A stretch of 64,000 nt of DNA from Kappaphycus alvarezii. Lineage: Eukaryota > Rhodophyta > Florideophyceae > Gigartinales > Solieriaceae. The stretch is from assembly GCA_002205965.3 (NCBI GenBank), contig NADL03000645.1, positions 930,001-994,000 of the forward strand, written 5' to 3'. Shown here piece by piece: positions 1 through 10,057 of this stretch; within the stretch, counting starts at the first letter, position 1, and each line of letters opens with the position of its first letter. A program made the translations under genes and the position numbers. The notes below the pieces were generated by a model, which saw only the letters and a program-made list of their open reading frames with translations, ran no database searches and had not been told where the DNA came from.

Positions 1-1700
1 GTGTTCAAACTTTATTGGAGAGAAGGGGAATGCGTACGTAAACCTTAAAAATTTGCTAAATTTTTCCGTTCCATGCTCTCCCACTGGCACTGCCGTGACT
101 TTGCTGTTTCCAGCTCGCCTCTCTGCACAAAACAGGACTTTTGAAGCAAAGAACACTTCAGGGACCATATCTGCCCGGTCTTCTCTAACAAACTCCTTCC
201 TTGTGTCAAGTCCAGTAGACTCAGTGTGCCTGTCTGCAATATAATCAGTACCGGTGCTGTTAGTTCTTCAAATACCGGTCTACGTTTGTATATCAGTCGT
301 ATCATCCTCAGCGACTGGTTCATTATTTTCTGCATCACTTGACTGGTCAGGAGCGGCTTCTGAAGGTTTGGAAGTTCATGCGAAATCCTTAACTCCCACT
401 GCATCAGCTTTCTCCCATAGGTTCAGATAAGACTTTTCAAGGAACGGATTACAGTACAGAACATGATACGGCATCACAAATACGTAACAAGACCAAAATG
501 CATTAGAGAAATCAGGAATGATTCCTTTTCGTAACCCCTATTCGTGATTTAAACTCAACCCATCAATGAGTCCTCCCATCTACCGTCCAAAATCTTCTCC
601 AAAAGCTTTTCATTACTCTCCTAATGCGGCTCTTCACTTCTCCAAAGTCATATCGCCAAAGTTATTCTAAATAATTCATCTACCACAGCATCTGCAAAGT
701 GCCCTTCCCGACCTGCCTAACCATGGATTATGGGCTCCACCTGATTTTCCAACGCTCGAGTTACGTATAGTTCATCATCCAACGTTGCCAGCACATGCAA
801 AGGAATGAAGAATATATTCCTCGTTTCCTTGAATTCAACTGATTCAAGCTCTATTAAGAGCTGTGTTTGATCTCGTTTTGAAATCCATGTATCTTTGCCC
901 CATACGTCTCTTCCAGTTGAGATGTACTCTAGTATATTCGGTGCTATGGTTCTTAAAATATCTAAGGGCGGTGTGATACTTCTGGACATTCGTAAAATTG
1001 AGATGTTGTTCCCAAATAAAATCCGCTTGTATGAGATACAAGCAAGACATGCCCATACATATACATATTAACTAGAGCTAAAGTGAATTATGAGCCCCTC
1101 TGCATGGCCTTCTTTAGTCGCAAAGACTCATTGAGGCAATCCAATAGCTGCTTCATGAGGGCATTCAATAACAGAATAAAGAACACACAGCGATTCTGCG
1201 GGAGTCCTTTTACCTCCAACTTTAACCTCATAATTTTCAGATCAGACTTGCACAGGAGCCGTTCTTTATGTTGTAAGACGCCGTGGAAGAAATCCCTCTC
1301 CATCATTACACCTTTGCATTGAGTATAGCTTAGTTTCCATTTCTTACTGCCATCATCAATACCCGTAGACCTCTGCTTCACCTATTTTTCCTACCCCTTG
1401 CTCAATATGTTCCACTTCCTCGCCCCAATGTCACCCCAGATGTTCCCCACTGCCTACTCAAATTGAGCCCCCACGTCCCACTCCACGTCTAAATCCATTT
1501 CCTCATCGTCCTCTTAGACGGTCTTGCTCCCGTCCCCTTGATCTCAAAATATTTTTCCATTTACCACTACCTTGCCTTCCAATCGCGGTTGCGCCCGCGG
1601 ATACAAATCCAACCCCACCTATGCAACCCAAATTCCCCTGCCTACTCAATGGGGATATTAGCGCTGGTGCAGCTTCACTGAGAGCCTCGGCTCAATTTTC
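1..1700 (-). pseudogene. Decayed unidentified protein-coding locus, cut by the window edge
   Basis: The minus strand reads protein-like from about 1700 down to base 1, switching frames several times. In reading order there is an acidic stretch (EDDEEMDLDVEW), a charged helical stretch near 1381-1088, a well-framed segment at 989-717 (VWGKDTWISKRDQTQ, then LHVLATLDDELYVTRALE), a piece with NPFLEKSYLNLWEKADAVG near 500-410, a low-complexity acidic linker near 390-300, and a final piece (KEFVREDRADMVPEVFFASK) near 220-41 that stays open to the left edge. Several stops and frame changes interrupt it, so it looks like a pseudogene of roughly 550 codons or more. I do not recognise the family. Competing plus-strand frames are short and look like shadows. 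Confidence 0.4.
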
Positions 1701-1950
1701 AGCTTGTCTCGAGTTTTGCATTCCGAACGAATTTCACTCAAGAGAAGCTATCGTAGTCAATTTATGCCCGTTTTTCAAAGTTTAAAGTCTGGGTGTCCGA
1801 AACGGAGCTTAACTACTCTGTTCCTCTCAAGATTAGTTCACATTGAGCAATTACGCAGCTATAGGCGTACCAAAATAGACAAAAATGACTCTCAGGTCCA
1901 TTTTATAGGCTATAACAGTCAAATGGCCACGCTAGTATTTTTTTGGTAGG

Positions 1951-3080
1951 TGCGATTTTTCGCAAATAACGGGTATTAGGGATACGTAATCATTTATCAC
2001 ATAAATGAACGGCCTGCTAAATTATTCACGAATCAATTATATTACATTTATTGACAGCTAAAATCAAATCATTATATGGGAACAAAAAAGCCATTCTGGA
2101 AACGCCGAGTACGTATCCTGAGATGTTAGGAAAAATAACGTTTAGATTCATAATTATTTTCGACACAAAAATCGACTTTTGTTAGAACAAATAAGACCGT
2201 ATACTATACATACTTGTTGACATTGTATTGAATGAGAAAAAACGTTCTGAGTTTCCAAAATGGATCAAAGCGATGAAATTTTACGATATAAGAAATATTT
2301 TAAACACCAGTCTTTGCCCTTTATTTGTTGACTCTTTTAAGAAATAGTTCTTAATAGATAAAATTTAACATTAACTTTTGGTTCAAGAACAAAATTGTAC
2401 CATTGAATTGACTTTCATATCACTTTATCAGGTTTTTTTGTAATATAATTTGGTTTGATTGAAAATTATTTAAATGCTATAGCTAGAAAGATTAAGTGTC
2501 CATTACTATTACATGTATGGATAAAAACATTAAAAGTAGTTTATTTCTCGTTTCCAAAGACTAACAAACATATTTGACCCACTTTAAGTCTGCAATAGAA
2601 GTAACATATTTTAGGTGTGGCTTTTATAATTTTATTGGTTTTTGTTATCCTGTATATTGAAATATTTCTTTGCAAAAATTAAAATAGTCATATATATTAC
2701 CGTTTTCAACGTAAGTTCATAGAATGAGAAGATCAAACCCCATAAATTGTCAACTTTTTAAAATATAAAAAGTTTTTGAAGCTTAGAAAAATTTTACATA
2801 TCTCAAAGGAACTTGATTAAAGACTCTTTTCAAGTGAGAGAATTCGGTGGATCAATTTCCTTTTTCGTTGGATTTATTATTATTTCCTGCTCATTTCTTG
2901 CTCATAGCAATAAGATTATACTTTTATTTGCTTCTTATCGCATTTTTGGTCTTTAAGGTATAAATACTTGTTGATGCCACATAAATTATTCATTTTATAT
3001 CCATTCATTTTCGTCCGCTCTTAATTTTTGCAAGCAAAGTTTTCAATTTCCGTTGAACTAGTCCCGACTCATTTCAACGA
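1951..3080. other. AT-rich stretch without recognisable genes
   Basis: Strongly AT-rich, with stops in all frames and no protein-like run, RNA gene or clear repeat. I see nothing here. Confidence 0.5.
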
Positions 3081-3850
3081 TTGCAAAGTTTACCTCTGTC
3101 AGTAAAGATAAACGCTCATCAGAACGCCCCCGCAATGTGCAAGGGGAAATACTATAAGATTCTCACTGAATTGGATCATTGGTATAAATCTGCAAAAGAA
3201 TATGAGTTTCAGAGGCTCATTGAAACACGCTTTCTTTTCGAACAAAGTCATACAAGGAATAATGATACTTAGATTCCGAGATTCAGAGAGATACGCAGAT
3301 AGATTCGCCTTTCGGCGAAGCTCCGAAAGGTCTTGATGAGGCGCAACAACAAGACAAATGCAACCCATTTTTTCATTAATTCCTTTCAAGCATGCGAAAT
3401 CAAATTCCATAACTTTCAGCACTATTCATGCTGCTCTACTCTGCCAAAAACAACGATCAACTACTTTTTCAATTGGATACAATTATAACCGAACTGTCCA
3501 CCCATTTCGAGTCCCATCAAAGGACACAGGATTACTTAGTTTGAAGAGGCAGCAAAAAATTGACATATGCATTATTTCAATGCCCCATCAACACAAGCAA
3601 AGGTACCAACAACGGCATCTGTTAAAGCTACTCACTTTGACCATGCATCTCAGCGTAGAATACGTGCCTCGAGTAAACAGTCTGGCTCTCGTTGCAAATC
3701 CATGAAACTTGCGTCGATCGAAACATGCAGTATTCCAGCGATTGGTCCCATTTTTCAGGGAGAAACTTTGGGTACTTTAATGGATGGAAAAAGTGGTCGG
3801 TTGGCAGGGCGCATGGTGGGCTTGCATAACGGTTGCATGCGTCATGCACT
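3081..3850 (+). other. Weak coding potential, unidentified
   Basis: Three overlapping plus-strand frames of 63-115 codons cover this stretch. The best-looking one (3567-3890) has a basic, serine-rich composition (HASQRRIRASSKQSGSRCKS) and then GETLGTLMDGKSGRLAGRMVGL before running into the palindromic repeat. No frame carries a recognised domain and the minus strand is also partly open, so it may be decayed coding DNA or chance. Confidence 0.15.
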
Positions 3851-3852
3851 TT

Positions 3853-4215
3853 GCAGTACAGTATGTATTGTACTGTACAGTACAGTATAGCGGGGACCTA
3901 CTGTACAGTACATGTACAGTACAGTACTGTACTGTAGCGGATTTGGGTGAGGCAATGGCAATGTGTTATGGTGGATAGTGGGGACATGTGGTACTGTACT
4001 GCAAGTAGCGGACTGTACTGTACAGTACAGTACGTCATTTCTGCAATGTACTGTACAGTACAGCATTGATGCTGACGTTGATGTCAGGGGCGACAGTACA
4101 GGACTGTACAGTATAGCACAGTGGCACACGCCCGTGATAGGCGCAATGTTCTCCTTGCTACAGTACTGTACAGTACAGTACGTATACAGTAGTATTAACA
4201 TCTTTAGATACTGCA
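3853..4215. repeat. ACTGTACAGT palindrome cluster
   Basis: Dense alternation of TACTG and CAGTA that builds self-complementary words such as ACTGTACAGT, many times in about 360 bp (for example near 3853-3890, 3900-3940, 4013-4035, 4048-4065 and 4160-4185). Any strand can fold into several competing hairpins. The long open frames reported on both strands here are by-products of the repeat. Smaller clusters recur near 4456-4476 and 4723-4760, and near 40330-40470 and 41285-41325. Confidence 0.8.
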
Positions 4216-5110
4216 CAATACTGTACAAACTGTAATCAAGTTAGCTCCCAACTGTAAGCGCAGACCGGTTGGTACATATTGCCCGAAAGATTAGCGACGC
4301 GATCACACGATTCGTTGAAACTGGTCCGACTATTCGGCAACGAGCAAACCGGATGTTCCACGTCGGCCACGTACAGTGATTGACTTTAAGAGTCGCCGAC
4401 CAAAAGAGCCATGCGGCATTGAATTACTGTAAGGTGTCTTCCCCTCTTGCACGTCACTGTACTGTACTGTACTGTAACTTGGACAGCGGCACTGCCAGGA
4501 AAGGCTACGACAGCGGCTATTTCGAGGCAAACAGCAGAACAGCACAGCACAGGACAGTATTTGATGGGTATGGGAGAGGGATTCTTGGAAGAAGACAGAT
4601 AAAGGCGTAGGTTTAGGGTAGGGAGGGGTCGCTACTAGGTGACCTCCTCCTGCGAGCTGCCCAGCCAACTCGGGTGCCACCTATATAACCGACACCCGAG
4701 CGGTCTGTGGCCGAGAGTCGTCGGTACAGTAGTTTACTTACTGTACACTACTGTACTTGACCATAAAAAATATTTAAAAACTACGAGTTAAAAGATAGAA
4801 AGTACAGTACGTTACCCTAAAATATCGTCATAGATAGTACTAAAAACGCATAAAGATCACCTTCCAGCCACTGTCATCAACAGTATTGTACCCTTACCCT
4901 GAAGGGTACACTATCTGCAAGCGCGGGCCAACGCCAAGCGTCTCTCGCTCGGCTGGCGCCACATCATGCAAACGGCAGTGCATCCTAGTCTAGTCTAGCC
5001 AGCCTTGCGACCCGGCATGTGAGTGATGCAAAGTACGAATAATCCACCGCCCTCCCTCTCCGCTATCGTCCCCGAACCAACGCAACGCACTGCACCCCAC
5101 TGCATACACC
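4216..5110. other. Intergenic, scattered ACTGTAC words
   Basis: No convincing gene. It holds two small ACTGTAC/GTACAGT clusters (about 4456-4476 and 4723-4760) and a stretch at 4290-4400 with a faint helix-turn-helix transposase look that I could not support. Confidence 0.4.
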
Positions 5111-5111
5111 A

Positions 5112-5345
5112 CACATGACACACCTCTCCGAACAAAACTGTCGCCCAAAAACCCAAACAAACCCAAACCCCACTCCACAAACCAAAACACCCTACCCAAA
5201 ATCCACCCAAACCACCTCCGCCAAACCCACCCCTCACACACCCACAACCCCCACCCACCCCCCACTTGCTTGCCAACCACCGCTCCCCACACAACCGCGC
5301 CTACCCACGCAGGTCACCACCGAAAAACAGCAGCCCCGTCAACGC
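5112..5345. repeat. C/A-rich low-complexity tract
   Basis: The plus strand is almost devoid of G for about 200 bp and made of CCCAAAC, CCCACCC and CACAC words. The resulting Pro/Thr-rich plus frame and Gly/Trp-rich minus frames are composition artefacts. Strand-asymmetric tracts like this can form triplexes or, on the G-rich strand, quadruplexes. Confidence 0.6.
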
Positions 5346-5955
5346 AATACGCAATCCGGCGCGCGTGCAATGCGGTTTATTGCCATGGTTTGAATGCGTG
5401 CGTCCAACAGGGGAATACCACCGATTCAAGCGGTGGGGGGTGCGCGCGTTATAGAGGGGGACGTTCGTGTCGGAGTGACGGCGGACATGTAGTGTCACTG
5501 GGATTGTAGAATTCTCATGTACGGATGCCTGAGAAATGGACGGTAGCCTTAGATAAGATTACACAGGCCCCTAATTCCGAGTTTCAACCGCTGCCCGCCG
5601 ATTCCGTGGGTTTGTCTCCCCGTGCAAGTATCCCCTTTATAGAGGGTCTGTTGCCGCGCATCGCGCACAAGTTCAACGCAGCCGTTGGTGTTGTCCGCAC
5701 ACCCCTCTACATGCGAATGAGTTGTACAATCTTGTCGTCTTTTGCACAATCGATTTTGTCGCGCATGTCGCTACACCGGGCTGCTGTCGACCACCCGGTT
5801 AGCTCGTAACTTTGTTATATAGTCGGAGACTGCAGCGGACAGTCGTAATAAGAATGCCGCAAGGTTTATCGCTGGTTTGAATCGAAATATCCAAAAGAGC
5901 ATCTTGAACGACAAACCCCATCTTCTTAACCACCAGATGAATATTTGGGAAATGC
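5346..5955. other. Stretch between low-complexity tract and tRNA
   Basis: Contains a 94-codon plus-strand frame (5525-5809, starting MPEKWTVALDKITQ) without recognised domain and overlapped by an open minus frame. No other signal seen. Confidence 0.25.
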
Positions 5956-5961
5956 AAAAAA
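5956..5961 (-). terminator. Pol III T6 terminator of tRNA-Cys
   Basis: Six A on the plus strand (T6 on the minus strand), 8 nt after the discriminator base, in the place expected for a polymerase III stop. Confidence 0.8.
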
Positions 5962-5969
5962 GTAAGTTC

Positions 5970-6052
5970 AGGGCCCGGCGTGAATCGAACACGCGACCTA
6001 TCGATCTGCAGTCGATTGCTCTCAAGCTTCCGAACCACTGAGCTACGAACCC
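5970..6052 (-). tRNA. tRNA-Cys (anticodon GCA) with a 10-nt D-loop insertion
   Basis: The minus strand folds into a tRNA. The acceptor stem GGGTTCG pairs with CGGGCCC using two G-U pairs. The A box is TAGCTCAGTGG. The anticodon stem ATCGA/TCGAT carries the loop CTGCAGA with anticodon GCA (plus positions 6007-6009). The variable loop is AGGTC, and the T arm GCGTG-TTCGATT-CACGC contains the B box. The discriminator is U, the universal cysteine identity base. A T6 run follows 8 nt downstream. The total is 83 nt instead of the expected 73, because the D loop is 18 nt. Removing CGGAAGCTTG (plus 6023-6032) leaves a normal D arm, GCTC-AGTGGTTA-GAGC. Everything else is canonical, so the gene is probably functional. 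The extra bases are either an ectopic intron, as known in Cyanidioschyzon merolae tRNA genes, or a tolerated insertion. Confidence 0.9.
6023..6032 (-). other. Insertion or ectopic intron in the tRNA-Cys D loop
   Basis: Ten bases, CGGAAGCTTG on the minus strand, separate the conserved GG of the D loop (AGTGGTT) from the 3' half of the D stem (AGAGC). The exact boundary could shift by a base. An AAGCTT palindrome is inside. That this is a removed intron is inference. Confidence 0.55.
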
Positions 6053-6059
6053 CGCTTGA

Positions 6060-6635
6060 TATGTGGCGAAAGATATTAAAGTATTTATTGCATACCTATA
6101 CATCTTGTGGCTGCCACGTGGCTTACGTGGCGCTGTGTGGGAGGTCCACATATTGCCGAAGTGGACCCATCTGTTCGCACTTCGCGAGGAAAATAGTTCC
6201 GGAGCTTGACCACGGGTAGCACCGTAATGCCTTAAATTTCCTCGGACTACCCAATCTGGTCCTGGTCCTGTCTGGCTACTCCCCTACTCGCTCGCATGCC
6301 GTGTCATGCCGACGGTCTCTCTAACCCTGACAAACTAGTTCACTATCGTAGGGCATACGGTACTTTGACGACCACCGCCCCCCACTGAGAGAAGTGAATT
6401 GAAATCATGTCCATCCAGACCTACCGTCTATGCTCAATTCTGACTTGAACAATCCTGCAGGGCTCCGTATTATGCGGATACGTGGATTTAGTGCTACTGC
6501 ACGCGGCTGGATATCCGCATCGCCCGGATGCTATCGTACCGCTCCGCTTGACAGATATCAAAAGGCTGAGATTTGAACAAAGCCAAATTTTTGGGCTACT
6601 TCAATGTACCGAACATGTAATCGGTCATATCCACG
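6060..6635. other. Intergenic, no gene seen
   Basis: Upstream of tRNA-Cys on its strand there is an AT-rich patch (6064-6090), then a CACGTG palindrome (GCCACGTGGC near 6114-6123). Nothing else stands out. Confidence 0.4.
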
Positions 6636-6639
6636 CCGC

Positions 6640-6830
6640 CGGAACCCCTTGACACCCGCTCATCAACGGATGAGGCCCTTCAACTCCCTCACCACCTTGA
6701 CCGTCGCCTCCGCGGAAAAGCCCCAGCCCCGCAAATACCAAGCGTTCATTGCTGCATTGCCGGACAGGAATCGTGCCTCCCGTCACAATTTCCACCCCTC
6801 AGCGGCTGGCACCCACACGCCTTTTCCCTT
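6640..6830 (-). repeat. Fragment of the dispersed KQAAL-type family
   Basis: The minus-strand reading (ARFLSGNAAMNAWYLRGWG, then VVRELKGL) lines up in spacing and residue pattern with the segment IRDWYRLYIAFRSAFREV at 8632-8790, and the plus-strand mirror shares FNSLTTL with FNQMTSL there. Short and diverged. It is one of several fragments of one family in this window. Confidence 0.4.
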
Positions 6831-6873
6831 GTGACCGAGGTGGCGTGGTGTTTTTCTCCGCCGTTGTCATGCT

Positions 6874-6918
6874 GGGCAGGCTGGTGGGAATTTCACGCTA
6901 TGTTCCACTCGCAGTAAA
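6874..6918. repeat. 45-bp repeat shared with 12814-12858
   Basis: Both copies share a core ending TTTCAC-CTATGTTCCACTCGCAG-AAAC with about five differences in 45 bp. The TCGCAGTAAACC end recurs near 11740-11760, and its reverse (GGTTTACTGCGA) near 50893 and 53097, so this may be the tip of a short dispersed element. Confidence 0.6.
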
Positions 6919-6989
6919 CCGACGCTGATATTCCATTCAAGTAAACTGCGCTATTTAACACATATATTCCCCTTTCTCTGGGTCAAGTT

Positions 6990-7200
6990 GCGAGAAAAGG
7001 TTCATGCCGTCTGCGCTTGGCGGATATTCCTGCATTGAGGGAGGTGAGCGGATTGAAAGTACGCACTCTCTTTCCTGTTACAAGGCGCGAGGGGTTTGAC
7101 AAACGTGACATCGAAGAAATCTGTTCCTCCATTGCTACCCATTGCCTGGATGCCTGGCCTTGTGAATAAAGGGGAAAAGTTTGGGGTGTCTTCACTGTTG
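6990..7200 (+). repeat. Fragment of the dispersed KQAAL-type family
   Basis: Plus-strand reading LRLADIPALREVSGLKVRTL matches the FRSAFREVIWLNALTLL segment of the copy at 8632-8790, in the opposite orientation to its neighbour at 6640-6830. It is followed at about 7165-7195 by GGGGAAAAGTTTGGGGTGT, the family's recurrent GTTTGGGTGTTTTA core. Confidence 0.4.
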
Positions 7201-7390
7201 GAAGATACATGTAAAGAAAGAGAAGGGTACAGTAGTACTACATGCCATAACTTCTACGTCACAAAGCAAATCGTGTCTCTGACATCATCGCTCTCGAATT
7301 CCATAGAATGGAAATCAAATCATTTTATCCAGCGAGCAGCCACCAACCACAATTCAGTCCCCTCTAGTCTCACCACAAACAAACTAGTCT

Positions 7391-7709
7391 TCTTCTCTGT
7401 GGCCCTCAAAGACCTACCCTTTCGCCATGACCATCTGCCCATACACGCTGTTGGGTTTTGGTAATATCAGCGGCTTTCTACTCCGACTTGCAAGATTCGA
7501 GCTGAGCTCCACGTTTCCACGGTGATGGGCCCGGGGTGTTCCGTACCACGGCGTGGTGGACGGTAGGCTTGATCCTTGGGGGAATGTAAGAAACCGGTTC
7601 TGAAACCAATTAACGTCCGCAGAGCCCATACAGGGACACCAACGTCCTCAATCCAGTCATCTTCATCCCCTCCATTCTTGTCGCACTCGTGTATAAAACC
7701 AAGCATCAC
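7391..7709 (-). pseudogene. Decayed copy of the 178-codon repeated protein at 49.9-50.4 kb
   Basis: DNA at 7391-7478 aligns with 50040-50129 (shared TTCTCTGTGGCC, CGCCATGAC, TCTGCCCATA, TTTGGTAAT words; roughly three quarters identical by eye). On the minus strand the reading ITVETWSS, later GRWSWRKG and RATEKKT, follows ITVFTCPL, GQTSWRESG and TATEKDT of the other copy. Frames are interrupted, so this copy is dead. Its existence shows that the long frame at 50 kb belongs to a repeat family. Confidence 0.5.
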
Positions 7710-8500
7710 TTTGTGTACCTAGCTAATGTACTTACTCGGCAATGCATTAGCTACGCTACTTGGTGCCTTGTCGCCATTGCCGACCTTGCTCGCATCCCAT
7801 GTTACAACGAGCCCTCATAACAAGTTGAACAGCCCGATTTTCTTTCGGCGATACCATGTTGCAACCACCCCCATCCTTGAGAAATAGAAATATCTGTGTT
7901 CCGCGACATTGCAGATTCAATGTGTCACGCAGTCGTTGTACGGCTCTGGGTCATCCCTCTGCCATCCTCCTCTGCACACGCTGACTGCTTAATTTCCGTC
8001 CTTTCGGACACCGTAGCAGCTGCCATCTTTGTCCACATTGCATTGAACAGAGAGGTTGGTAGTGATCTTGTCAGGTAGTCGCATTCCACGCCAAACCCAC
8101 GAGGTGGAGTTTATGTCGCTTGTAACTTGAATTGACCATCCCCCTTGATATGATTACCAACTTTCACCCTGCTACCGTGAGAGAAGCATGAAATTTGAGT
8201 TTATAGGAACCTCTCCGTCCGAACAGACAAAATCATTCAACGATATACCCGCTGTATAGCGTTTGGCGTGCCAATCCAAGTTTGCATACGGGGAGAGGAG
8301 GGCAGCGGCCGCATCCTCCCAACCACTTCCTATACGAAACGTATCCCTTCGCCACGAAGGTTATTGCAGTGTTTTAAAACGGCTTTAGCTCACTTTCTCC
8401 TTGGAGAAGGCGAGGTAGACTTGTTTTAAGAACAGGCTCGGAAGGTGGCTCCCCGAAGCGTTCTCTGCGATAAAGGAGGCAGTGAAGGCCATTCTTGTTT
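7710..8500. other. Intergenic, no gene seen
   Basis: A 60-codon plus frame at 7896-8078 has no recognised features. Nothing else is supported. Confidence 0.4.
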
Positions 8501-8550
8501 AAGGACACGCCGCATTGATGGTCACTTAAAACGCGGCCTGCTTGTTCATA
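8501..8550 (-). repeat. Fragment of the dispersed KQAAL-type family
   Basis: GACACGCCGC-TTGATGGTCAC and AACGCGGCCTGCTTGTT words match 11521-11567 nearly base for base. On the minus strand it reads NKQAAF then VTINAAC. Confidence 0.6.
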
Positions 8551-8631
8551 GTGCCACTACATTTTAGTAGGTAGATTCTTCCGTTACTATATTTGTACTT
8601 TGGATCCTGAAACAGGGCTTGAATACATTAC

Positions 8632-9035
8632 ATGTCCATAGGACTCCTAGCCTTCGCACCGTTCGCATTATACGCTCCCTCCAATAGGAGAGTGAGGGCA
8701 TTCAACCAAATGACCTCTCTGAATGCGGAGCGAAATGCGATATACAAACGGTACCAGTCTCTTATCGCGACCTCCTCCAGTGGGAGGCTTGTGCCTATGC
8801 CAATCTCCCTGCTCGAAGGTGCGAGGGTTTGGGCGCAAAGGTACGCTGCAGGATCTGTCATGTCTAATGCGGCCTGCATTACGGCTGGCTTTTTCTACGT
8901 GGGCTTTTAGGAAGCGTAGCTCCTCCCCTATTGCTGTGTCGGACTCCGTTTTTTAAGTCGATTGTGGTTGACCGGAGTACTTCGCGATAGAGTCGAGTAT
9001 GTCTTGCAGGAATACAATACCCAAACCTTTCCATC
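8632..9035 (-). pseudogene. Longest readable copy of the KQAAL-type family
   Basis: On the minus strand it reads, in order, ESDTAIGEELRFLKAHVEKA (about 8960-8890), then after a frame change MQAALDMTDPAAYLCAQTLA, SSREIGIGTSLPLEEVAIRD and RLYIAFRSAFREVIWLNALT, closing at 8628. The last 83 codons form one open frame. The DNA resembles each half of the tandem pair at 12036-12450, and parts resemble 13118-13330 and 56720-56890. The product is an unclassified alpha-helical protein with no domain I recognise. The minus strand is preferred because several copies elsewhere preserve this reading, while the mirror frame on the plus strand does not show the same spacing. Confidence 0.5.
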
Positions 9036-9392
9036 GCATTTAACCAACCTCATCTACCGCTTTCTCCTTCCCCTCCTTATTCAGTAGAGAATTGCGTGGA
9101 AGAGGTCACGACCTGAGCGAGCAATTTCTCTTTGTTCGAATCACTTTTCTCTATCGTATAAAGATTTCCTCCCTGACACAGCATGCTTCATAGCTAGTGT
9201 TGCACAGGTCTTTAAAATAGTCTACTTTGGCCCTGTTCAAAGCTCATTGAATCGTTTGGAGCATTTCGGAAAATATTCATTCGTGGACAGTGAGGCTCCT
9301 TTGCTTTCCCCGCTTTTAACGTTACAACGCTAGTCAGTCGTTTTGATTATGTTAGGTTGTATATATCTTCTTCTTCCAACCATCAAGTCAAC
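9036..9392. other. Intergenic, no gene seen
   Basis: No gene or RNA recognised. Confidence 0.4.
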
Positions 9393-9461
9393 AGGGGGCA
9401 AATGTGGGTGCTTTAATATTTGAAAGATATGGTCGGTTGCGGCCCGGAATATCCTACGGGG
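9393..9461 (+). repeat. Dispersed 68-bp motif, copy 1
   Basis: Shares TGGGTGCTTTAAT, ATGGTCGGTTG and CGGCCCGGAATATCCTA with copies at 49740-49806 and 52695-52760, and more weakly with 40043-40095. All copies are on the plus strand. Confidence 0.65.
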
Positions 9462-10057
9462 CGACCAGTTGTACCTCTTAATTCTTCCTAAAAAGGTGGC
9501 TCAGGGCCATGTCAAGTCAACAGTGTACAGCACGATGGAAAATTGGTGTTACAGAGGAACTGAACGTCTATGATTGTACATGAACTATTCCGTAAAAGTT
9601 CTTGCCCAACACAAAGCGCAAAGAGGGAACAAGAGAATTGGACTTGTCACTCTACCCTATCATACAAGGCTTTGATTTCAACATTGCTGCAGCGTCTCGC
9701 TACACGTAATCATACTACCACACCCACTACTGAGTATGGGGTAAGGTCACCTAGATACAATTCCTACGAGGTACTACAACTTAAGTCATGAAAACTTGTC
9801 TCCTATTGAATATCGGACGAAAGAAGCATGTGCCAGATGTTTGCTTCTTACAAACGAGTGGTAGCAATATCTTTTGTGAGGTGCGTGTAGATTTTCTGGG
9901 AGCTACTGGCTTGTAGAGCTACTGCCTGGTAGAGAGAAAAGTTGCGTTGTGCTAATGATTGAAAAAATAGGCTCGCCTTTGTTCCCAAGTGCATCAAATA
10001 ATTGCTCGCTGGAACAATGGAGTCTGCGCCTGCCGCAACATTTTACGTGTACGCACA
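9462..10057. other. Stretch with one weak frame
   Basis: A 73-codon plus frame (9570-9791) lacks recognisable features. Nothing else supported. Confidence 0.25.

Noticed and set aside
3842-4228. 128-codon minus and 90-codon plus frames rich in Cys, Thr, Val, Gln and Tyr
   Set aside because: They are produced by ACTGTAC repetition, which lacks stops in several frames. No non-repeat conservation.
4285-4420. Resemblance to the helix-turn-helix of a Tc1/mariner transposase (SDAITRFVETG then an RRPRT-like piece)
   Set aside because: Too short, needs a frame change, and no DDE core or inverted ends follow.
4990-5294. Two overlapping Gly/Trp-rich minus frames of about 100 codons
   Set aside because: Composition artefact of the G-poor/C-rich tract. 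Implausible Trp content.
5771-6151. 126-codon minus-strand frame across the tRNA gene
   Set aside because: It overlaps a well-supported tRNA and contains its translated stem sequences. No protein evidence.
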